Assembly: GCA_017939795.1 (NCBI GenBank)
Contig: JAGBAA010000074.1
Location: 1-42,712, forward strand
From: Thermoguttaceae bacterium
Lineage (GTDB): Bacteria; Planctomycetota; Planctomycetia; Pirellulales; Thermoguttaceae
DNA length: 42,712 bases
Direction of reading: 5' to 3'
How positions within the stretch are numbered: the first letter of the stretch is position 1; every line of letters starts with the position of its first letter. The position numbers and the translations under genes were made by a program. Below, in pieces: positions 1-8,826 of this stretch. Under the pieces are notes generated by a model. The model was not told the DNA's origin and ran no database searches. It saw only the letters and a program-made list of their open reading frames with translations.

Positions 1-311
1 ACACGAAAAATACAAAAAGAAACGAATTTCTCGAAGCGATCTTAAAAATCCACTTTCGTATTTTTTTCGCGCATTTCGTGAATTTCGTGTCTGGGGGACT
101 CTCCCTTCTTTTCTGTGTGTTTCCGCGGTCCTTCTGTGGAATCAGCGGTCAAATCGGATCTGGTTTGGTACGCACTTGCCGAAAGAGCCTCTTTTTTTCT
201 TGAAAAAGTCCGTTTTTTTGCTCTTTTTTCACGCTTCGCCCCTTTTCATAAAATGAAAAAAAGAGTATGATAGAAGGGAATGCGTCATGTGTATTTTATG
301 GAGGAAGCGGA
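1..311. other. Upstream region, no gene seen
   Basis: No coding region is supported here. The first 90 bases contain an A/T-rich imperfect inverted arrangement: ACACGAAA at the start and TTTCGTGT near 83-90, with another TTTCGTG just before it. The remainder is T-rich with no convincing promoter. A good ribosome binding site, GGAGGAAG, lies at about 299-307, directly before the chosen start of the next gene. Confidence 0.5.
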
Positions 312-3300
312 ATGAATCCCACTGCGTGGTACGTTAACGAAAAAGAATCCTTTGAGATCGTTTTGGGCTACCTGAATTTTTCGTCGGGGGATCCTGCCGT
401 CAAATTTCTTGGAGCACTGAACCGGATCTGTACCCGTCTGGAAGAAAGGAACACCGCGTCCGGCACAGAGACCGCGTCCGGCACAGAGACCGTTTCCCCA
501 AAAGAAAAAGAAGAAACAGCGGATGAGGAAAAGCCCCTCCGTCTCTGGTGCCGTCTTGGCGCGGCGCTTTGGGAATATCTGGATCAGGTCCAGCCGCACT
601 CGGAGGTCTTCGCAAACGATACGCAGGTCCGGCAGGCGCTCCAGTTCGGTTTCCTGTTTTTCTTTCCGGAATACCGGGTCTGGCATAAGGATCTTCTTTT
701 CCATCAGGAAGACGACATTCTGTTCAACGCATTTTCGATCGGTCAGGCATTTTATCGGATCCTGAGCACGAAAGCATTCGAGTCGGTCCCGCCGGACTTT
801 TTCAGCACTCTGGAAAAGAGCGTACCGGAGCTTCTCCGTTCCTCCGATCTGACGGCATTCCGCGGAGAGATCCCGGAAGAGGTCCGGCAGGCAGTGCATA
901 AAGTGATCCGGCAGTACGATGATTTCATCGGCTATCGTCCGATCCCGGTCCTTCATTCCAAACAGAAGATGCAGCCGTACCAGCATGAATGGCTCCACGC
1001 AGTCCCGCTCTACATCAAGGGAGCCGGCGTCATTCACGGACGATTCCGCAATGTCGTCTCCAAAGCATTGGAGATCCTTCAGAATACCGACGAGTTCCTT
1101 CTGGCAGACGCCCAGTTCAATTTTGAGAATCTCGAGGAACTCACCTTTGATCCCCGTGCGCTGGACTTTGAGCATCCGGTCAATCGGCGTCTGAACTTCC
1201 ATTTCGGAAGCTGGGATCCGCTCCACATCACCAACCGCGGGACCTTCGACCGTTTCGTTCTGATCCAGTCGACCGTCCAGTCGATCCTTTCGCGCGTCAC
1301 GGGACCGATCTCCGACGAATACGGCATTCCCCGGGAGGAGCTTGAATTTGAAGCGGCGGCAGTCCTTGCCGGAACGCTCCTGATGGGCTGTGCCGTCAGC
1401 GGCTGGGGACCGGGAGCCAGAACCTCTGCCGAGACATTCTCGGTCCTTCTCCCCAAAGTCGCCAAGATCCGCGATTCCTTTTACCAGCAGCTCCTTGCAC
1501 AGATACCGGAATCCCATGCCGAACGGCTCCGCGATGAAGAAAAGCTCCTTCACCAGCCATTTGCGGCGGCCCGTCAGTATTTCAACCGGCGTCTGGCCAA
1601 ACAGCGGGCAGAGCAGTACCAGAATGTTCAGCTCGCCAGACTGTATGCGTGGATGGGCTACGAAGAGGCGTCGCGCGAAATGGTCATGAAGGTCAACGTA
1701 CCTTCTGCAAGAATGCGGTGCGAAGTCGACTGTCTCCTGACGAAAGCCCATCTCGCCATAGACCGCGATCAGGTCCGCGACGCGATCGGCTATCTTTACC
1801 AGATCGAAAAGATCCTTCACGAAGGGATCGAGTGCGGCGCATTTCTGGATCCGTGGTACATTTTGGGATTCGACGGCGAATATCCGCTCTCCTCTTCCGT
1901 GGAAGATTCCACGCCGGACCAGCGCGTGGACGAAATGACGACGCTCGTCAGTTCCATTTTCTCGCTTTACTCCCGCATTCTGAAGGAAACGGCAGCGAAA
2001 GGACTCAAAAAAGAGCAGACCGAACTCATGTTTCGGATGCAGGCCGTCACGGAATGGTGGGATCAGTTCGGGACCTTGGATCTTTCCGAGATCCAGAGCA
2101 TTTCCGGTGCGGAGACCTGCGAGTCGATCCAGATCGTCGTCTCGGCCCTGGAAGCATGGTATGAAGCCGGAACCGCAGCCGGCGACATCGCATTCTGGCG
2201 TCCCCGGGTGGCGGATTTCAATTCCGCAAAAGCCTACACGCTGCTGATCGAAGCACTTCTGGACCAGAAAGATCCGATCGCCTCCATGGCTCTTCTGATC
2301 AGCTGGCTGAGCCAGTCGGAAATTTTCAAACTGGACGACGGCGACTATTCTTTCCATCCGCTTGCGCTCCGCTGGATGGAGGACCTCTGGTATCCGGCCA
2401 CCAAAGAGCAGCGGCTGCTGGGACGCAAAGGCAGTCAGCTTCAGGACGGCTGGGAAATGGCAAAGCGGTTCGTCGACATGGTGGAAGCGAACGCCGACAT
2501 TTACGGAGTCGTGCCTTCCCTGGAGCTTGATTCCGATCCGGATGGACGCAAAACCAAAGATCCCGGCCCCAAGGAGGCTTCCGATCCCGACGGTTTCCGC
2601 GAAGAGGCTTTCGGAGAAGAGGAGTTTGAGGAAGAAGACCTCAGCGAACTTTTCAACGCAGCCTGGGAAAACATCACGTACCATGATTCCACGGATGACG
2701 GGATCGACGGCTCGATGATGGACGGAGAGTCCCTGAAGCACTCGATGGAAGATTTCCCGCTGACCAGCGAGATGGAGCGCATCTCCGACCGCCTGCTTTT
2801 CATCATCACGCAGGCCCGGCTCTGGAAAATGTCCGCCGTCTTTTCGATCCCCTACGCCAAAGAGCACCCCGACCGTTCCGAAGTCCTCCAAATGTGGAGC
2901 CGGCAGGCCGAAACACACATGGAAAAACTCCATGAACTCATCCGGGAAGTCCGGGCTTTCCAGGTAGAACGGCCCGACTTCTCGCGTGCGATCGCCATGA
3001 TGGAGTACGAGAAGCAGATCGGCATGAAATTTTCTCTGCTGGAACGATTGGTCTCGACATGCAGCGAACTGATGGATGCCCAGCGTCTTATGCGGATCGC
3101 TGACGTCGAAAACCGGATCACGGAGACCGACACGTGGGAAAATGCGACCCGGCTGATCATCCAGGCGCTGATCTGTTCCGAACCGGAACGGGTCAAAGAG
3201 GTCTGGGACCAGACGATGGAACTTCTGGTCAAGGAACCGATCCTCTACGAACCGATCGACCGGGGGGGAGATCCGATCCGAATGATCCAGATCCGCAATG

Positions 3301-4829
3301 TGCTGACGGTCATCCAGCGTCTGCTCATGAACCTGCCTCTTCAGGGCCTTCTGGCGGAAACATACCGGATGCTGAAAGTCGTTCAGGAAATGGAACGGCA
3401 AAATCCGGTCGGCGGTGCCCGGGCGATCACGCGGTACGATCATCTGTTCGACCTTGGAAGTAAAGGGATCCTGCGTTCGGTACTGCGCAGCGGCAATCAG
3501 CAGGGACGCGCCAAATGGAAAACACGCCAGCTGATCCCGCTCCTCGACAATGTCCTGGACATCCTGATGCAGAACTGGCTGACGCACAGTCACGGGATCC
3601 GCATTTCCTCCCTGGATCCGTATCTGGAATCCCGGGAATGGAAGCTCCTTCAGAAATTCATTCAGGAGTACGGAGAGGATCTCTTCTCCCCGGTACAGAT
3701 GAACTATTCCAATCTTCAGGCGATCCATCATGAAGGGATCCGCGCATGGCTGGAAGCCCTGAAGGAGAACTGCGAGCTGCGGGAAAACAGCATCCAGATG
3801 GAGGAAGAGACCATTCAGGGAAAGAAGCTCCTGGAAGCTCTGGAAGAAGGACGGGTCCAGCAATTCTACGCGGAACGCAGCCTGGACACGATCGTCGAGA
3901 CGCTTCTGGAACGTTACGGACAGTTCATCGACTACAATACGACGACGACGCAGTCCGACAACGGGCAGAATCTCTACATGCTGTTCGACTTTCTCCGCCT
4001 TCTTGCCGAATACGACAGAATGGCGTGGGATCTGCGTCCGTTCATCAACGCCCACCGCGTCATGGTGCGGGAAAAAAGCTACGAAGTCGCCGACTCCTGG
4101 TTCAGCGAGATCCAGAAACGGACCGCCTACCATGCGAAGCAGTTCATCCGGCGGTACAAAAAACTCTGCCTGAAATACGGTCTGGCGATCAAGACCATCG
4201 GCGACCGACTGGATGAACGCCTGGTCAAGCCCATGACGATCAACAAACTGTGCGCCCTTCTGGAACCCGCCATCCAGGAAATGCGCACCGGGCAGAAAAC
4301 GGATTCCTTCACGAAATTCCTCGAACTCGTGCAGGACTTCACGGCAGAACCGTCCGGAACGGGCTACGAGCCGCCGACGTGGCTGGAAGAGATCGAAAAT
4401 GAGATCAGCCGGTACCGGAACCGCTCGGAAGAGGATGACGAAATGCTGGATCTGAAGGACTTCATCCCGCAGATACTCCTCGATCAGAAACAGCTCCAGA
4501 TCATCACCCGAGAGATCCAGCTGGAAGAAAAAAACAGTGACCAGCTGGAAGAAGAGGAGTACTCCGACATGGTGCTGGATCTTCTGGAGCACTTTTCGGA
4601 TGACGAGGTGGAAACGATCCTGAACGGCGACCTTTCCGATCTGGAGATCGAGACCTTCTGGAGAAATCTGCAGGAGCTTGAAGCTGCCGCAGAAGAGGAG
4701 GAGGAAGACGAAGAGGAAACGTCTTCTTCCGAAAAGAGATCCTCCAAAGGCTCTTCAAGAACCAAACGATCCCGAAACGCCTCAAATCAGGATCCGGATG
4801 ACGACGAATTTAAAAAACTGTTTGAATAA
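312..4829 (+). CDS. Very large acidic helical protein, function unknown
   Basis: I do not recognise this 1505-residue protein. The ATG at 312 is preferred over an upstream in-frame ATG at 267 because GGAGGAAG sits at the right distance before 312. There is no signal peptide or clear membrane span. Most of the chain looks alpha-helical with many Leu/Glu/Gln/Arg heptad-like stretches, so a repeat or scaffold fold (TPR- or HEAT-like) is possible but not demonstrated. Two short low-complexity stretches stand out. One is a tandem duplicated ASGTET segment near the N terminus, from an 18-bp direct repeat at 452-487. The other is an acidic segment around residues 755-800. The C terminus is Glu-rich, then Ser/Arg/Lys-rich, then acidic. 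The next gene starts 57 bp downstream, so the two may be co-transcribed. It is probably cytoplasmic. Confidence 0.8.
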   Translation: MNPTAWYVNEKESFEIVLGYLNFSSGDPAVKFLGALNRICTRLEERNTASGTETASGTETVSPKEKEETADEEKPLRLWCRLGAALWEYLDQVQPHSEVFANDTQVRQALQFGFLFFFPEYRVWHKDLLFHQEDDILFNAFSIGQAFYRILSTKAFESVPPDFFSTLEKSVPELLRSSDLTAFRGEIPEEVRQAVHKVIRQYDDFIGYRPIPVLHSKQKMQPYQHEWLHAVPLYIKGAGVIHGRFRNVVSKALEILQNTDEFLLADAQFNFENLEELTFDPRALDFEHPVNRRLNFHFGSWDPLHITNRGTFDRFVLIQSTVQSILSRVTGPISDEYGIPREELEFEAAAVLAGTLLMGCAVSGWGPGARTSAETFSVLLPKVAKIRDSFYQQLLAQIPESHAERLRDEEKLLHQPFAAARQYFNRRLAKQRAEQYQNVQLARLYAWMGYEEASREMVMKVNVPSARMRCEVDCLLTKAHLAIDRDQVRDAIGYLYQIEKILHEGIECGAFLDPWYILGFDGEYPLSSSVEDSTPDQRVDEMTTLVSSIFSLYSRILKETAAKGLKKEQTELMFRMQAVTEWWDQFGTLDLSEIQSISGAETCESIQIVVSALEAWYEAGTAAGDIAFWRPRVADFNSAKAYTLLIEALLDQKDPIASMALLISWLSQSEIFKLDDGDYSFHPLALRWMEDLWYPATKEQRLLGRKGSQLQDGWEMAKRFVDMVEANADIYGVVPSLELDSDPDGRKTKDPGPKEASDPDGFREEAFGEEEFEEEDLSELFNAAWENITYHDSTDDGIDGSMMDGESLKHSMEDFPLTSEMERISDRLLFIITQARLWKMSAVFSIPYAKEHPDRSEVLQMWSRQAETHMEKLHELIREVRAFQVERPDFSRAIAMMEYEKQIGMKFSLLERLVSTCSELMDAQRLMRIADVENRITETDTWENATRLIIQALICSEPERVKEVWDQTMELLVKEPILYEPIDRGGDPIRMIQIRNVLTVIQRLLMNLPLQGLLAETYRMLKVVQEMERQNPVGGARAITRYDHLFDLGSKGILRSVLRSGNQQGRAKWKTRQLIPLLDNVLDILMQNWLTHSHGIRISSLDPYLESREWKLLQKFIQEYGEDLFSPVQMNYSNLQAIHHEGIRAWLEALKENCELRENSIQMEEETIQGKKLLEALEEGRVQQFYAERSLDTIVETLLERYGQFIDYNTTTTQSDNGQNLYMLFDFLRLLAEYDRMAWDLRPFINAHRVMVREKSYEVADSWFSEIQKRTAYHAKQFIRRYKKLCLKYGLAIKTIGDRLDERLVKPMTINKLCALLEPAIQEMRTGQKTDSFTKFLELVQDFTAEPSGTGYEPPTWLEEIENEISRYRNRSEEDDEMLDLKDFIPQILLDQKQLQIITREIQLEEKNSDQLEEEEYSDMVLDLLEHFSDDEVETILNGDLSDLEIETFWRNLQELEAAAEEEEEDEEETSSSEKRSSKGSSRTKRSRNASNQDPDDDEFKKLFE
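452..487 (+). repeat. 18-bp tandem direct repeat inside coding sequence
   Basis: Two consecutive copies of an 18-bp unit (ACCGCGTCCGGCACAGAG) encode two ASGTET-type hexapeptides in the N-terminal linker of the 1505-residue protein. This looks like an in-frame microduplication in a disordered segment. Confidence 0.75.
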
Positions 4830-4886
4830 GAAAATCTGTTGAACAAGACAGAGAACAAGACCCTGGATCCACACAAGGAGCCTAAA

Positions 4887-5693
4887 ATGAAAAAACTGAT
4901 CATGACCTGCCTGTCCATGATGGTCCTGGCGTTTGCCGGAAATGGAACCACAGCGGAAGCCGCCCAATTCACCGACCGCTACGATGAACTTGAAAAATGC
5001 GAGTGGAAATCGGAAAACGGCACGCTCCTTTACCGAAAATACACGCCGAAACTGGAAGAAGGCAAGAAATATCCGCTCGTCATTTTCCTCCACGGAGCCG
5101 GTGAACGCGGAAACAATAATATTGCGCAGGTTGCCGGACAGGACGCATTCCTGAACCTGATCTTCAGCGAAGAAGGCGCGAAGTATCCCGCATACCTCAT
5201 CGCTCCCCAGTGCCCGCACAATAAAAAATGGTGCGAAGTCAGCTGGAGCCTGAGAGATACGCACGACACGCCGGAAACGGCCTCCTACGCGATGGGGCTC
5301 CTTTACGAACTGCTCCAGAACATGAAAGCGAACGACCAGATCGATCCGAACCGCATTTACGTGACCGGGATCTCCATGGGCGGATACGGAACGTTCGATT
5401 TTCTGGTCCGCTATCCGAATGAAGTCGCTGCCGCGATGCCGGTCTGCGGCGGTGCGGACAATGAAAAGCTCGCGGCGGTGCCGGAAATCAGGAACGTGCC
5501 GGTCTGGATCTTCCACGGCGATGCCGACGGAGCCGTCCCGACGCAGCGCAGCCGGAATGCGTATGAAGCCCTGAAGAAAAACGGCGGAAACGTGCAGTAC
5601 ACCGAATATCCAGGCGTCGGGCACAATTGCTGGGACCGCGCGTACCGGACGCCGGGTCTCGCAGACTGGCTCTTCTCCCAGAAGAAAAAATAG
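4887..5693 (+). CDS. Secreted alpha/beta hydrolase (esterase / PHB-depolymerase-like)
   Basis: This is a predicted exported serine hydrolase of about 268 residues. The start at 4887 is chosen because AAGGAG precedes it and because it opens a classic signal peptide (MKKLIMTCLSMMVLAFAG, cleavage probably after a following A-E-A). An upstream in-frame ATG at 4839 would put 16 charged residues before the signal. Visible motifs are the oxyanion segment HGAGERG, the nucleophile elbow GISMGGYG (Ser in GxSxG), an Asp in HGDADGAVP, and the catalytic His in GVGHNCW. This order matches predicted esterases of the COG4099 / prolyl-oligopeptidase-like type, which usually act on ester-linked polysaccharide decorations or polyesters. 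The substrate cannot be read from the sequence. It lies 57 bp after the large acidic gene. Confidence 0.85.
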   Translation: MKKLIMTCLSMMVLAFAGNGTTAEAAQFTDRYDELEKCEWKSENGTLLYRKYTPKLEEGKKYPLVIFLHGAGERGNNNIAQVAGQDAFLNLIFSEEGAKYPAYLIAPQCPHNKKWCEVSWSLRDTHDTPETASYAMGLLYELLQNMKANDQIDPNRIYVTGISMGGYGTFDFLVRYPNEVAAAMPVCGGADNEKLAAVPEIRNVPVWIFHGDADGAVPTQRSRNAYEALKKNGGNVQYTEYPGVGHNCWDRAYRTPGLADWLFSQKKK

Positions 5694-5815
5694 AAGACCG
5701 GTCCCGATCTGAATGACGGCTCATTCGTTTTTCTGAAATGAGAAACTGAGAAACGGATGTGCCGCCGCGGTTCCGCTGAGAGATTTTCCAGAACACTGAT
5801 CCACTCAAGAAATCC

Positions 5816-6775
5816 ATGCTTTCCTACATTCAAATAGCCCGGCCGGACCACTGGTTCAAAAATGTTTTCATGCTTTTCGGCGTCATCCTTGCGATGTTTT
5901 ACCGTCCGGATGCGTTTCAGTCTGCGGAAGCCATGCTGCAGATCGGAAAAACGGTCTTCATCGGCCTGTGTGCCGTCTGTCTGATCGTGTCGAGCAACTA
6001 CGTCATCAACGAGATCCTGGACGCACCGACGGACCGGTCTCATCCGTCCAAATGTTTCCGTCCGATCCCCTCCGGAAAAGTCAAACTTTTCTGGGCGTAT
6101 CTGGAATGGATCGTGCTTGGGATCGCCGGTCTTGGGATCGCCTGGAGTCTGAACATGCCGTTCTTCTGGTCGGGTGCCGTCCTGCTTTTGATGGGATGCG
6201 CGTACAATATCCCGCCGGTCCGGACGAAAGAGTGGATCTACCTTGATGTTTTGAGTGAATCCGTCAACAATCCGCTTCGTCTGATGCTCGGCTGGTATCT
6301 TGTCCTTCCCGGTCAGGTCCCGCCGCTTTCGCTTCTGATCTCGTACTGGATGGTCGGCGCATTCTTCATGGCGACCAAGCGGTTTGCCGAATATCGATGG
6401 ATCAACGATCCGGAACGTGCCGCTCAGTACCGCAGATCCTTCCGGCACTATACGGAAGAGAATCTGCTCGTGAGCATGTTCATCTACGCCATCGCGAGCG
6501 CACTTTTCCTCGGCGTCTTCATCGTTCGGTACCGTCTGGAGCTTGTGCTGGCATTTCCGATCCTCGCGGGTTTCTACGGATACTATCTGTACGTCGGCCT
6601 GAAACCGAACAGTACCGTTCAGAATCCCGAGCATCTTTACCGGGAACGGGGACTGATGGCGTATCTGACGCTCTGTCTCGGCGCGTTCCTCCTCCTCATG
6701 TTCTGGGACATGCCCTGGCTTTACGAGTACTTCAAAGTCGCGCCGCCGGCGGTCGAATCCCTTTGGAAGTTTTAG
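5816..6775 (+). CDS. UbiA-family prenyltransferase, decaprenyl-phosphate phosphoribosyltransferase-like
   Basis: A polytopic membrane protein of 319 residues, the usual size for UbiA enzymes. The N terminus RPDHWFKN matches the RPxQWxKN opening typical of 5-phosphoribosyl-1-pyrophosphate:decaprenyl-phosphate phosphoribosyltransferases. The Mg-diphosphate motif reads NEILDAPTDRSHP followed by K-x-x-RPIPSG, again the pattern of that subfamily. A second loop, MATKRFAEYR, corresponds to the conserved K-R-x-x-E segment. Several hydrophobic segments alternate with these loops. From family knowledge, the enzyme would transfer a phosphoribosyl group to a polyprenyl phosphate on the cytoplasmic face, making a lipid-linked pentose precursor for an envelope glycan. 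No epimerase partner (DprE1/2) is visible nearby. There is no strong ribosome binding site before the ATG. Quinone or heme prenyltransferase is less likely. Confidence 0.82.
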   Translation: MLSYIQIARPDHWFKNVFMLFGVILAMFYRPDAFQSAEAMLQIGKTVFIGLCAVCLIVSSNYVINEILDAPTDRSHPSKCFRPIPSGKVKLFWAYLEWIVLGIAGLGIAWSLNMPFFWSGAVLLLMGCAYNIPPVRTKEWIYLDVLSESVNNPLRLMLGWYLVLPGQVPPLSLLISYWMVGAFFMATKRFAEYRWINDPERAAQYRRSFRHYTEENLLVSMFIYAIASALFLGVFIVRYRLELVLAFPILAGFYGYYLYVGLKPNSTVQNPEHLYRERGLMAYLTLCLGAFLLLMFWDMPWLYEYFKVAPPAVESLWKF

Positions 6776-7069
6776 AAAAGAAGAGAGTCGAAAAACAGAA
6801 CAGCCCTGACTTTGCGGGTCGTGCGTTTTGTCTGGATTGTAGAGACAAAAATTCCGCAAAAGTCGCAAAATTTGGGAAAAGAGTGTTTTTAGGACCGGGA
6901 AATGTTGACGATAGAGTCCAATATACCGGAATATATTGAATCAATTGATTCCCAGACACAATAAATTTCCGCTTCCGGGCGGACAGCTGCGCGCAGACAC
7001 TTTCGCAGACGAAGAAGCGTCCGGCTGGAATTTAATGTGGGATCCGCATAGTACTTAGGAGAATAAACC
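6776..7069. promoter_or_regulatory. Intergenic region with 14-bp perfect palindrome
   Basis: No gene is seen in these 294 bases. A perfect 14-bp palindrome, GAATCAATTGATTC, lies at 6938-6951. A TTGACG (6904-6909) with AT-rich sequence to about 6937 could hold a promoter, but no -10 with proper spacing stands out. The position, about 120 bases before the next start codon, suits an operator. TTAGGAG at about 7055-7061 is the ribosome binding site of the next gene. Confidence 0.4.
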
Positions 7070-8446
7070 ATGCTTTCATACTCGCAGGCGCTGAAAAAAT
7101 GTTTTCTGCCGATTCTGCTTTTGGTCGGTGCTTTGATGCTGGCTCAGACCGCTTCTGCACAGGACACCAGCTCGTATGCAGGTGTTGAGATCGATGCGCA
7201 GAATGTGCTGAAAATGCAGACTTACGTGGAACCTTCCATGGAATCCCTTCGGATGAGAAAAATGTCTGCGTCCCGGGAGATCTCGAAGGACCTGCGTGAA
7301 TTCAATCCGGCACGCGCGGTCTCGCTGACCCGTCTGGAGTATGAGATCGCCCGAAATAACGGCATCGTGACCGACGAAGTCCGCTATATGGCGGGTCTTC
7401 AGCGTATCGACTACGTTTTTGTGTATCCGGAAACGGGCGACGTCGTCCTCGTCGGTCCTGCAGAAGGCTGGTACAAAGACGTTTCCGGCCGTGTTGTGGG
7501 TCTGACGACCGGTCAGCCGGTGCTTCGTCTGGACGACATGGTCGCCGCGATGCGTACCTACGCTCCGAATTCCAAAGAAGCCAAAGTCATCGGATGCTCC
7601 ATCGACCCGACGCAGGAAGGTCTGGCCCGTTTCCAGAAATTCCAGCAGCAGATCGGCACGACGGCCGTTCCTTCCATGACGGAATCGATCGTGAAGGGTT
7701 CGCGCGAAGCTCTGGGACTTCAGAAAGTCTCCGTTCTCGGCGTCGATCCGCAGACCCACTTCGCGAAAGTCCTGGTCGAAGCGGACTATCGGATGAAGCT
7801 CATGGGGATCGGTCTGGAAAAGATCCCGTGCCGCGGAATGAAATCCTTCGTCGATTCGGTCAGCCCCGGATCTGTTGCCCGCAACGCACTTTTCCGCTGG
7901 TATTTCGTGCCGGACTATGAACGTGTCCGCATGAGCCCCGACAAACTCGCGATGGGTCTGGAAGGCAAGAGCGTCAAGCTCGTCGGTGCCGATGAAATGG
8001 TCACGTCCGACGGTTCCCGCAAGGAACTCGCAGTCTCCGATCCCGCAAGCAAACAGTTCACGCAGGGCTTCACGAGAAACTATGACCGCATTGCCGAATC
8101 CGCTCCGGTCTACGCCGAACTCCGCAACCTGGTCGATATGGCAGTCGTCGCGGCTTTCCTGCAGGAAACGGACGCCTACGGCAAACTGGATTGGGAACTG
8201 GTCTACTTTGGCGACGAAAACAAATTCAGCATCCAGACGGAACGTGCCCCCGAATTTGTGGAGTCTGCCGTGACGGCCGTCTGGCGCGGCAATACGCTCA
8301 CCACCCCGATCGGCGGCGGTGTTGAGATCTTCGCGAAGCGCGCTTTCACGGAAGAAAACCTCCTCTCGGCCAACGACACGACGGTCGCTGACGAACAGAA
8401 GAGTGCCGAAGCGGAGCTTCCGGAAGAAGGCTGGTGGTGGAACTGA
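7070..8446 (+). CDS. DUF1598-type exported planctomycete protein
   Basis: A 458-residue exported protein. Residues 1-30 form a signal peptide (hydrophobic core ILLLVGALMLAQTASAQ, cleavage after A-S-A or A-Q). The body contains segments such as RIDYVFVYPETGDVVLVGPAEGW and, further on, VLGVDPQTHFAKVLVEADYRMK, which I associate with DUF1598, a family described essentially from planctomycetes. No enzymatic motif is visible and the role is unknown. Expected location is the periplasm or cell surface. It is a single-gene unit: a palindrome-bearing region precedes it, AGGAGAATAAACC precedes the ATG, and a strong intrinsic terminator begins 29 bases after the stop. This protein is one of the best taxonomic markers in the window. 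Confidence 0.8.
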   Translation: MLSYSQALKKCFLPILLLVGALMLAQTASAQDTSSYAGVEIDAQNVLKMQTYVEPSMESLRMRKMSASREISKDLREFNPARAVSLTRLEYEIARNNGIVTDEVRYMAGLQRIDYVFVYPETGDVVLVGPAEGWYKDVSGRVVGLTTGQPVLRLDDMVAAMRTYAPNSKEAKVIGCSIDPTQEGLARFQKFQQQIGTTAVPSMTESIVKGSREALGLQKVSVLGVDPQTHFAKVLVEADYRMKLMGIGLEKIPCRGMKSFVDSVSPGSVARNALFRWYFVPDYERVRMSPDKLAMGLEGKSVKLVGADEMVTSDGSRKELAVSDPASKQFTQGFTRNYDRIAESAPVYAELRNLVDMAVVAAFLQETDAYGKLDWELVYFGDENKFSIQTERAPEFVESAVTAVWRGNTLTTPIGGGVEIFAKRAFTEENLLSANDTTVADEQKSAEAELPEEGWWWN

Positions 8447-8474
8447 CCCCCTGCGATAACTGACCCCATAAAAG

Positions 8475-8504
8475 AAAAGGCGGATAAAAATTCCGCCTTT
8501 TTTT
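8475..8504 (+). terminator. Intrinsic terminator after DUF1598-type gene
   Basis: A perfect 10-bp stem (AAAAGGCGGA with TCCGCCTTTT), a 7-base loop and a T-run. It closes the single-gene transcript. Confidence 0.9.
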
Positions 8505-8826
8505 ATCTTTCAGACGCTTCCCAGACCTCAAAACCGGAAGAGGTGGATCTTTCGGTTTCTTTTTTTAAGGAAAGATGCAAGAAATAGAAAATCAGGCTCT
8601 GAAAAACCTTAGAAACCCCTCAAAAATACCGATTATTCTCTTTGAAACGTCCAAATGGGCAAAAAGTTGATTTTTTTTGAGGAAAATGGTGAATTTTCCA
8701 GGAAAACTTGTTGACCTGACGGCGGTTTGCCATTAAACTATAGAAATATGAAAAATAAGATTCAGGGGTAATCTATTTTTTGATAAAGTATTATCGAAAA
8801 ATCATTTGCAAACAAGGATAATTCAG
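8505..8826 (+). promoter_or_regulatory. Promoter and leader of the PilM cluster
   Basis: TTGACC (8711-8716) and TAAACT (8734-8739) are separated by exactly 17 bp and form a sigma70-type promoter. Just upstream is a 7-5-7 inverted repeat, GGAAAAT/ATTTTCC (8681-8699), placed as an operator or activator site would be. The transcript would begin near 8746 and contain a near-perfect 11-bp hairpin (8776-8801, loop AGTA) ending 12 bases before the ribosome binding site AAGGA (8814-8818). The hairpin has no T-run, so it is more likely a stabiliser or translational element than a terminator. Confidence 0.7.

Noticed and set aside
285-4592. Very long open frame on the minus strand (1435 codons) opposite the 1505-residue gene
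   Set aside because: It mirrors the plus-strand gene, has an Arg/Phe/His-rich composition with no motif, and lacks a ribosome binding site. It arises from codon bias that avoids stops in the opposite frame.
5411-6868. Minus-strand open frame across the UbiA-family gene
   Set aside because: It spans the intergenic region and is opposite a gene with clear UbiA motifs; no family features are visible.
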